NCBI GenBank assembly: GCA_003452655.1
Contig: DMNR01000450.1
Location: 2,379 to 7,760, forward strand
Origin: Actinomycetota bacterium
Lineage (GTDB): Bacteria; Actinomycetota; Actinomycetes; S36-B12; UBA10799
DNA: 5,382 nucleotides
Reading direction: 5' to 3'
The notes beneath the pieces are model-generated. The model was given only the letters and a program-made list of their open reading frames with translations, was not told the DNA's origin and did not search any database. Below are positions 1 through 5,382 of the stretch, piece after piece; positions within the stretch are counted from its first letter, which is position 1; the number at the start of each line of letters is the position of its first letter. A program made the translations under genes and the position numbers.

Positions 1-1016
1 TTACCCGATTCTTCGCAGTGACGCGCCACTTCATCGATTAGCACGTCCGCGATGCGTCCATCGGACATGACCGCTCGCCTGGCGGCAGTGAGCCACTGAC
101 GCGATAAGTCAGACCCGCTGCTCCCGGAGGTCATGGCAGCTACCAAGCCGATCACTTCGGCATCAAGCCCCCCAACGCCTTGCGAGAGATTCAAGAGTAT
201 CTTCGAACGTTCCTCAAATCCAGGAAGCGACAGGGTGATGGTCCGATCAAAACGCCTATCTACTGCTGCATCCAGTAGTTGCGGATGATTGGTGGCCGCG
301 ACCAGAAGGCTTGTATCCGGCCAACGATCAAGCTCTACCAGAATGACATTGACGATGCGCTTTAACTCGCCGATATCGGACTCATCGTCGCGCCGTTTCG
401 CAATCGCGTCAAATTCGTCCAATAAGAGAACGCATGGTCCGCTCTTGGCATATTCGAGTACCGCCTTGATATTGCGACCAGAACTACCAAGGTAACTCGA
501 GACCACCGAAGCCAGATCCAGAGTCAAGAGTGGTAGACCCATTGCCTCGGCGAGCCACCGTGCAGCCATCGTCTTGCCTACACCTGGTGGCCCACAAAGC
601 AGAATGGTGCGAGTCAGGCCAACCCCGGCGCGTCTCAGAGCATCGACGTGCAGCCGCTCGGAGACGACCTCCTCCAGGTGGGACATGGTCGTTGCGTCCA
701 GAGTGAGGCCCTCGCCATCTGGAAGCGCGTCAATGTCGACGAGGGCCTGCGCACTGTCACCCTCGGTTGGAACGGCACCCTTATCAAGTCGAAGTTCCAC
801 ACTTCTGCTGCTGGCTGACAGCGCCTGATGAACGGCGTCACGAAACGCCTCGGCGTCTTCGACCCCGGGTGGCACGTTCCTCATCAACCTTGAAGCTAGT
901 TGCCGGACACCTGCGCCGTGACCACGCGTGCCCACCCTGACAAGATCGATGACCGCCCGCTCAAGTCCTGCAGTTGAGTGGTAAGCATCCCGTTGCACAG
1001 CCGTCATGCTTTCCAC
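1..1016 (-). CDS. AAA+ ATPase, IetA-like, 3' end cut by the left edge
   Basis: The visible part is 338 codons with no stop before the edge. Counting from the GTG at 1016-1014, the AAA module shows Walker A GPPGVGKT (about 142-149), Walker B VLLLDEFD (196-203), sensor 1 VAATN (239-243), an arginine-finger-like RRFDR (254-258) and GSDL (301-304) in the C-terminal lid. The first 130 or so residues are a poorly conserved, mostly helical N-terminal region with no motif I recognise. The protein should be a cytoplasmic ATP-driven remodeller. I judge it similar to ATPases encoded beside subtilisin-like S8 proteases (IetAS-type defence pairs); that is from memory of the family. The partner would be downstream, off the left edge. 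The reading frame stays open upstream to a TGA at 1319-1317, but the strong ribosome binding site favours GTG 1016 over the ATGs at 1070 and 1007. Sampled GC is 48-57%, lower than in the methyltransferase. The AAA+ call is firm; the defence role is inferred. Confidence 0.87.
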   Translation of the reverse strand, partial: MESMTAVQRDAYHSTAGLERAVIDLVRVGTRGHGAGVRQLASRLMRNVPPGVEDAEAFRDAVHQALSASSRSVELRLDKGAVPTEGDSAQALVDIDALPDGEGLTLDATTMSHLEEVVSERLHVDALRRAGVGLTRTILLCGPPGVGKTMAARWLAEAMGLPLLTLDLASVVSSYLGSSGRNIKAVLEYAKSGPCVLLLDEFDAIAKRRDDESDIGELKRIVNVILVELDRWPDTSLLVAATNHPQLLDAAVDRRFDRTITLSLPGFEERSKILLNLSQGVGGLDAEVIGLVAAMTSGSSGSDLSRQWLTAARRAVMSDGRIADVLIDEVARHCEESG

Positions 1017-1021
1017 CGTAG

Positions 1022-1028
1022 CCTCCTC
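1022..1028 (-). promoter_or_regulatory. Ribosome binding site of the AAA+ ATPase gene
   Basis: The minus strand reads GAGGAGG, then 5 bases, then GTG at 1016-1014. The next in-frame ATG (1007-1005) is 14 bases from the site, which is too far, so this site decides in favour of the GTG start. Confidence 0.75.
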
Positions 1029-1241
1029 AGCGCTGGGACGACTCCCTATTGCGTGGTAAGAGCATCGCATCTGGTCCTGACAAGGCTTCCACCTGCCCGT
1101 TCGCGTGTTGGACCGCCGTCTTCCATCCACTTCCTTCCTTCGGGGGGCATGCGAGGGTACTCCGGGCGACCCCGTGGCCGCACGCCGCGGCATTGGGTCT
1201 ACGGTCCTCGCCATCGGCACGAGCGCGCCGCAGCCGTGCGC

Positions 1242-1255
1242 TGCCCGAGCGGGCA
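1242..1255. repeat. Inverted repeat, 6-base arms
   Basis: TGCCCG and CGGGCA are perfect reverse complements separated by AG; as RNA this is a 5-pair stem with a GAGC tetraloop. An 8-base palindrome, GCCCGGGC, follows at 1263-1270. Confidence 0.6.
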
Positions 1256-1272
1256 ACGGGACGCCCGGGCTA

Positions 1273-1295
1273 GGGGGGCGTTGAGACGCACCCCC
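1273..1295. repeat. Strong hairpin, 9 pairs with one bulged A
   Basis: GGGGG at 1273-1277 can pair with CCCCC at 1291-1295, and GCGT at 1278-1281 with ACGC at 1286-1289, leaving a TGAG loop and a single bulged A at 1290. This is the most stable-looking fold in the gap. There is no T-run on either side, so it is not a classical Rho-independent terminator. Confidence 0.6.
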
Positions 1296-1310
1296 AGTGG
1301 GCGAAGAGGG

Positions 1311-1327
1311 GCGCCCTCAGTGGGCGC
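1311..1327. repeat. Hairpin, perfect 6-base arms
   Basis: GCGCCC (1311-1316) and GGGCGC (1322-1327) are perfect reverse complements around a TCAGT loop. The loop and right arm are part of a 9-base direct repeat, CAGTGGGCG, found at 1295-1303 and 1318-1326 with a 23-base period. Confidence 0.6.
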
Positions 1328-1335
1328 AGTGACGC

Positions 1336-1357
1336 GTGCGCGGCCCGTGGCGCGCAC
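1336..1357. repeat. Hairpin, perfect 7-base arms
   Basis: GTGCGCG (1336-1342) and CGCGCAC (1351-1357) are perfect reverse complements around an 8-base loop, GCCCGTGG, which can add two more G-C pairs if one G is bulged. No T-run follows on either strand. Confidence 0.6.
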
Positions 1358-1428
1358 AGCCCCACTCTTCATGATCGTCGTGAGAGACCGCTCCTGTGCA
1401 ATGTGCAGCGCCCGGGCTCGCGCAACCT

Positions 1429-1448
1429 TTGATGCATCTCGACATCAA
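1429..1448. repeat. Inverted repeat in the AT-rich patch, possible operator
   Basis: TTGATG (1429-1434) and CATCAA (1443-1448) are perfect arms around 8 bases. The same AT-rich patch has an odd palindrome at 1469-1479 (ATTCT-A-AGAAT). Short spaced arms in an AT-rich dip suit a protein-binding site, but nothing shows which gene it would serve; the ATPase start is over 400 bases away. Confidence 0.3.
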
Positions 1449-1486
1449 TCTTGTAAGAACGGCAGTTGATTCTAAGAATTAGCCGA

Positions 1487-1524
1487 CGTTATGCACCTCG
1501 GGCGTGTCGGCACGCTGCGTTATG
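1487..1524. repeat. CGTTATG direct repeats flanking a small hairpin
   Basis: CGTTATG occurs at 1487-1493 and 1518-1524, 31 bases apart. Between them GCGTG (1502-1506) and CACGC (1511-1515) form a perfect 5-base stem with a 4-base loop. The set lies 36-73 bases past the stop of the DUF3644 gene, where a transcript end would be expected, but there is no T-run on the minus strand. Confidence 0.4.
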
Positions 1525-1559
1525 GGTCTAGGGCATCTTCGGCGCCTGTGCCCGGGCGG

Positions 1560-2630
1560 TCAGCTCTTAGGCAGGAGCTCGCGGTATTCCTGCCATACGT
1601 CGTCGGGGCTCTTCACCGCGAGGAGAGCCTTCACCCGCGCGATCGCTTCCTGCGAGTACCTCTGATGCCGGACCGCTCCGATCTTGAACTCCTTGAAGCA
1701 ATCCGGGTCCGCCTTGAGCCCCAGTACCCGTATGGCCGCAGATGTCTTGCTTGTCGTCAGTCCGACCTTCGTGGCAAGGTCATCCCGACCAAGGTTGTAA
1801 AAGCCGAGCTCGTCGACACGACGGACCGCAACGACGGACGAGCCGGGAGTTCCTTCGGGAACGATGGTCACCGGCACACCATCGTTCTTTGTGATCCGCA
1901 ACGATACGTTCGGACCGGAGCCGTCCGTCACGAACCTGACTGAAGCGATGCCGTGGAAAACCTGACCGAGCTTCTCACCGGCCTGGACCTTCGTGGCCAG
2001 GTGGCGCAGGTCGCCCTCGCCCGGTTGGAGAAGTTCCCCGCGGATCGCGCCATCGACTATTGCGAGCCCCCGAAGCTTGGCATGCGCCTCGGCTTTGCGG
2101 CGGCTTCCAGGTGCGAGCAGCTGGCGGACCTCGTCCAGCTCCTCGTCAAACATCACCATCGGGTCCGTGATGGCTCGCGTCGAGATGGGCAAGACCCGCT
2201 CGGGCAAGAGATCCGTCAACTTCTCGTTGAAGACAGCGTCGAGCAGATCGCGGAACAGGGTCACTCCGCCCTGCGCGTGTAGGTAGAGCTGGGCTTCTGA
2301 CAAGTCCACCAAGTGATGCTGCGCAGCGTCTCGAAGTCCGTTGATGGCCTGGAGAACGAGGGCCTGCTCCTCGCTCAGGAACTGGACCGCGGGGGTGGAC
2401 AAGGCCCGGCGCACACAGGCATCGAAGCCGATGGTGTTCTTCTCGCGTGGATCGCGGATCCTTCCGCCTCGATGCAGGATTGCCGCCTTGAGTAGCATCT
2501 CGAATGAGTGGTCGAGCAAGATGAGAACCGCATCCCCGCGCCCCAGGTCCCAGGGACGGTTGAAGTGCTCGATGCTCAGTGTCAGTGATCCCAGTGCCTT
2601 GCCCTTCAGAAGCCGAACCTCGCGCTTCAC
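1560..2630 (-). CDS. DUF3644-type protein with HEPN-like motif and HTH-like C-terminus
   Basis: This is a 356-residue protein starting at GTG 2630-2628 and ending at TGA 1562-1560. An upstream ATG at 2966 would extend the frame, but that stretch lies inside the methyltransferase gene and translates to low-complexity, basic sequence, so I reject it. Residues 18-200 resemble DUF3644, with a phenylalanine- and leucine-rich helical start (NRPWDLGRGDAVLILLDHSF from residue 24) followed by EMLLKAAIL. R100-DAAQ-H105 fits the R-x4-6-H motif of HEPN ribonucleases, with the usual polar residue after R. Residues 205-270 look beta-rich. Residues 278-305 (YNLGRDDLATKVGLTTSKTS onward) look like a helix-turn-helix, perhaps DNA-binding. 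It overlaps the methyltransferase stop by four bases (GTGA), so the two are probably translated together. An RNase toxin, a regulator or a defence accessory are all possible. The family call is moderately sure; the activity is inferred. Confidence 0.78.
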   Translation of the reverse strand: MKREVRLLKGKALGSLTLSIEHFNRPWDLGRGDAVLILLDHSFEMLLKAAILHRGGRIRDPREKNTIGFDACVRRALSTPAVQFLSEEQALVLQAINGLRDAAQHHLVDLSEAQLYLHAQGGVTLFRDLLDAVFNEKLTDLLPERVLPISTRAITDPMVMFDEELDEVRQLLAPGSRRKAEAHAKLRGLAIVDGAIRGELLQPGEGDLRHLATKVQAGEKLGQVFHGIASVRFVTDGSGPNVSLRITKNDGVPVTIVPEGTPGSSVVAVRRVDELGFYNLGRDDLATKVGLTTSKTSAAIRVLGLKADPDCFKEFKIGAVRHQRYSQEAIARVKALLAVKSPDDVWQEYRELLPKS

Positions 2631-5363
2631 GTTGCGCTCCTCGGCAAGAGCTCGACGTACCGTTCGAAGAGGGACGCCTGCCGCTCGGAGAGTGTGGACG
2701 CAGTCGCACATCCGAAGGCGGCGTCCACCGCCGCGTCGAGTGTGTGGTGCGATTGAGACACATCGTGAGGCATCGAACCGGCGATGTAGAGAGCGGCCAG
2801 AGACTTGCTCGGGTGCTGCGCTCGGGCCGAGGCCAGGTCTAGTCCCGCCTGAATGATCTCCTGACGTTGATCGTGGTCCAAGGTGGGAACGGGGAAGTTT
2901 GACCACACGACGGTGTTGGAGAACCTCAAGTCGGACTTGAGTCGTCCACCAACCGTTCTCTGCCATGCGTCAAACATGGACGAGCTCACAAGAGCGAACA
3001 GCAAACCGTCCGGGTCAACGGCAGTAAAGGCGGCATTGCTGGCAATGGTCCCGCTGTCGAAACGGGCAGCCAAGTAGTATGGCCTATTTTCGCTGGAAAC
3101 TCCCGGCACAGCCACGAAGGGCACGGAAGGCTGGCTGTCGAAATCAAATAGGTGGGGCCGATCCGCCCATTCGCGTGTTGCGGGTCGTTTGCTGGATAGC
3201 CTGTGTGCGCGGCAAAGCGCGACCCGCTCTTGAAGGAGAGGGCTCGAGGCAATGTCTGTTTGGCGCGCGTCTCTTAGCCAGAGAACCCAACGATGAGTCC
3301 CCTGAACGATCTCACGCGCCCCGACGAACGGTCTCACGAACTTGCGTGCGACGGGATCCGCCATCGCCTCTTCGTGTGCCCCGTCATCGAGTAGGAAGGC
3401 TCCGCCGTCGTTCGGACGTGACCCGAAACCAAACGGGTATACGGCGTCTGAGATCGGGCGTCTTCGCTGCTCGACCAACACGTTGGGGCCAGGCACAAGG
3501 TAGGCGTTGAGACTTGGGACAACGGACCGGCTAGCCAGTGTGCCGCGCTGGTCGTAGTCAAAGACCTCGGACGGCCCCGCGGCGTTCCTATCGAATCCGA
3601 CGATCACGCAATGCACCGCGGCGGCCTTCGTCGCCTCGGACGTCCAAGGAAACGTGCGATGTCCGAAGCGAATGCGCCATCCAGAGCCGAACACCATCGA
3701 GAACAAGGTTGGCACGGGCTCGCCCTGAGTCACAGAGTTTGTCGAGACGAACGACCACCTCCCATCATGATCGCCAAAGAACGCCAACGCTTGTGCGTAC
3801 CAGCCCGTCGCGTAGTCGAGCCGACCGATGTCGTCCCTCCCCCACAAGTCTCGCAGCTCTTGGGACTGGGGGTCCGTTCGACTCGCGTGCCCAAGGAAGG
3901 GAGGGTTGCCTGCGACGATGACGTTGGACCCGGGTTTGAGAATCTGACGCCAATCCCGTCGAAGGGCATTGCCGACGACGATCTTCGCTTCACGTTGGAT
4001 CGGGAGTCGCTCAGGGGCTTGCCCGAAGCGTTCCTGCAACCTCAGGTCGCACTGACGATCCATCATGAACATGGCCGTCTCGGCGATGCGGGCTGGCCAC
4101 TCGTCGATCTCGATGCCGTAGAAGTGGTCGAGGGTGACCTTGAGGTCGGCCTTGGCGTCGAGTGAGAGCTGATGCTTGTCGCGCAGGTCGGAGAGGGCTT
4201 CCATGACCTGGAGCTCGATCGCTCGAAGTTCGCGGTAGGCGACGATGATGAAGTTGCCGCAGCCGCAGGCCGGGTCCAAGAACCGGATGTCGCCGAGTCG
4301 CTCCCACAGCCTGTTGAGCGAGTTGACCTTCTTCTGCGTGGTGTCACGGGCAAGGGCCGCCGCGAGCTCCTCGCGCAGCTCGTCGAGGAACAGGGGGTCG
4401 AGTGTCTTGAGGATGTTCTCTTCGGATGTGTAGTGCTCGCCGAGGGCGCGTCGGGTTTCGGCGTCGCGGACGGACTGGAACATGGAGCCGAAGATGGCGG
4501 GGCTGATCCCGGACCAGTCGACGGCGCAGGCGTCGAGGATCGCCGTGCGGAAGTCCTTGTTCAGGGCCGGGAGATCGATCCTCTCCTCGAAGATGCCGCC
4601 ATTGACGTACTTGAAGCCACCAAAGCCCGTGGGGACGCGGTCGGGGTTCGCGGTGTCGAGGAAGATGAACAGTTCGTTCAGGACCGGGGCAAGGTTCGAG
4701 CCGTCGGGCAAGACTTCGTGCTGGACGACGTTGCGAAAGGCGTCGGTCTGCCACATCTCGGTGTCGTCACCGAACATGAGGAAGAGGATGCGGGCAAGGG
4801 TTACTGAGATCTCGTGGTCGCGGACCTTGGGGTCGACCTTCGCCGGGTACGCCCTCTCGATCGCGGCATACATGTTGGCCATGAGCTTCGAGGCTCGCTT
4901 GGACTCGTTCTGGGCCTCCGTGTCGAATGCCTCACGCACCTTGCCCAGGACCGCGTTGGCGTCGAGCACGACGTCGTCCGGCATACGGATGATGTCGAGT
5001 CGCGCGGCGAACTTGGGGTCCGCGTCGCCCTTCTTGTGCCGGTGGCTGGTGAGTCGTGAGGTCACCGAGCCGTCTTTGGCGCGCCGCACGGGCCATCGCC
5101 AGACCTGCTCCTTGTCGCCGTCGAAGATGACGAGCCGATCTGTTGATGTCTTGGCGATGAGGCGGTCGAGTTCGGCCTCAAGGACTGAGCCGGGGCGTTG
5201 ATCGCAGAGCCAGACGCGCAGGCCCTTGTAGGAGGCGATGTTGCGTGCGGTGACCTTTCGTCCACCCTCGTCGGTGGCTGTGACGGACTGCTTCACGTCG
5301 GGAGCGAGCCAGTTGAGGTCGTCGATGAAGACCTCTTGGAAGTCTCCTCGGTCGACCTTGGGC
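2627..5363 (-). CDS. MmeI-like DNA adenine methyltransferase (type IIL/IIG), 5' end missing
   Basis: There are 911 genomic codons, numbered here from the CCC at 5362-5360, ending at TGA 2629-2627. It is predicted to transfer a methyl group from SAM to the N6 of adenine in a specific DNA site. The order is: an N-terminal domain (about 1-125, with RLVIFDGDKEQVWRWP at 76-91); a helical spacer (about 180-320) with NGGIFEE (254-260), SPAIFGSMFQ (287-296) and GEHYTS (308-313); SAM motif I FLDPACGCGNF (361-371); catalytic motif IV GNPPF (485-489); a target-recognition domain with FVRPFVG (675-681), SSENRPYY (756-763) and GGRLKSDLRFSN (805-816); and a C-terminal helical tail from FPVPTL (823-828) onward. 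Spacer, catalytic, recognition and tail parts match the MmeI family. The N-terminus does not look like the MmeI nuclease, and I see no clear (D/E)xK there, so cleavage is uncertain. MmeI is about 920 residues, so probably only some tens of residues are lost. The ATG at 5380 lies in adapter and is not the start. Confidence 0.92.
2637..2642 (-). promoter_or_regulatory. Ribosome binding site of the DUF3644-type gene
   Basis: The minus strand reads GAGGAG, then 6 bases, then GTG at 2630-2628. The site lies inside the last codons of the methyltransferase gene. With the GTGA stop/start overlap it sets the start and indicates translational coupling. Confidence 0.75.
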
Positions 5364-5382
5364 CTGTCTCTTATACACATCT
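5364..5382. other. Sequencing adapter: Tn5/Nextera mosaic end, not genomic
   Basis: CTGTCTCTTATACACATCT is an exact 19-base match to the synthetic mosaic end used in Nextera tagmentation. It sits flush with the window end. Natural Tn5 outer and inner ends differ from it. Read on the minus strand it gives the artefact N-termini MCIRDR and MYKRQ, which contaminate many database proteins. Any protein call that begins here has a false start. Confidence 0.97.

Larger units (their letters stand above)
1029..1559. other. Non-coding gap between the two modules, rich in hairpins
   Basis: This stretch of about 530 bases lies between the stop of the DUF3644 gene and the start of the ATPase gene, both read leftward. 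Frames that are open here give arginine- and proline-rich translations without any recognisable domain, as expected of GC-rich non-coding DNA. No tRNA or other structured RNA gene was recognised. What can be seen is a run of four strong inverted repeats at 1242-1357, an AT-rich patch at about 1425-1480 with short inverted repeats, and a hairpin set between two CGTTATG copies at 1487-1524. The gap should hold the end of the methyltransferase transcript and the promoter of the ATPase gene, but I found no convincing -35/-10 pair. Confidence 0.6.

Noticed and set aside
1078..1083. Minus-strand TTGTCA as a -35 box for the ATPase gene
   Set aside because: At 16-18 base spacing there is no acceptable -10 hexamer.
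1017..1316. N-terminal extension of the ATPase, since the frame stays open to 1316
   Set aside because: The translation is arginine-rich with no domain and crosses hairpins; the GAGGAGG site 5 bases before GTG 1016 fixes the start.
978..1469. Plus-strand frame of 163 codons in the gap
   Set aside because: It is rich in Arg, Pro and Ser with no domain, and its start is antisense to the ATPase gene; typical of GC-rich non-coding DNA.
1481..1530. Integron attC-like site from the GTTATG motifs
   Set aside because: GTTATGC does not fit the GTTRRRY core, and the two copies are direct rather than inverted.
2631..2966. Longer 468-residue form of the DUF3644-type protein starting at ATG 2966
   Set aside because: The extra part lies wholly within the methyltransferase's conserved C-terminus and translates to basic low-complexity sequence; GTG 2630 has a well-spaced ribosome binding site.
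3611..4807. Long plus-strand frames opposite the methyltransferase (3611-4165, 4172-4807)
   Set aside because: They are antisense shadows of a gene with clear conserved motifs and show no domain of their own.
5364..5382. End of a natural Tn5 or IS50 element
   Set aside because: The 19 bases match the engineered mosaic end exactly, whereas natural outer and inner ends differ, and they lie flush with the sequence end.

Overview
The window looks like an end piece of a high-GC bacterial contig, probably metagenomic. Three protein genes are all read leftward (minus strand), with one 0.54 kb non-coding gap. The last 19 bases on the right are not genomic: they are the synthetic Tn5/Nextera mosaic-end adapter. 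True sequence therefore stops at about position 5363 and the rightmost gene is cut there. Strong purine-rich ribosome binding sites, two GTG starts and the GC-rich coding suit an actinobacterium or a high-GC proteobacterium; I cannot place it more closely.

Right to left, the layout is as follows. (1) A large MmeI-like DNA methyltransferase, of the type IIL/IIG restriction-modification kind, missing a short piece of its N-terminus. (2) A 356-residue DUF3644-type protein whose GTG start overlaps the methyltransferase stop by 4 bases, with its own ribosome binding site inside the methyltransferase gene. It has a HEPN-like R-x4-H motif and a helix-turn-helix-like C-terminus. (3) A gap from 1017 to 1559 with no convincing gene but several strong hairpins, a short AT-rich patch and small repeats. 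(4) An AAA+ ATPase with a GTG start and a good ribosome binding site, running off the left edge.

Genes 1 and 2 form a translationally coupled pair. The simplest reading is a DNA-modification enzyme with a possible RNase-type or regulatory partner, i.e. a restriction or abortive-infection style defence module. The AAA+ ATPase resembles those that sit beside subtilisin-like (S8) proteases, as in IetAS-type defence systems; such a partner would lie beyond the left edge and is not seen. Sampled GC is clearly lower in the ATPase gene (48-57% in the lines I counted) than in the methyltransferase core (67-68%). This fits two separately acquired modules joined in a defence island. The pairing of the methyltransferase with the DUF3644/HEPN-like protein is the most interesting candidate system here.
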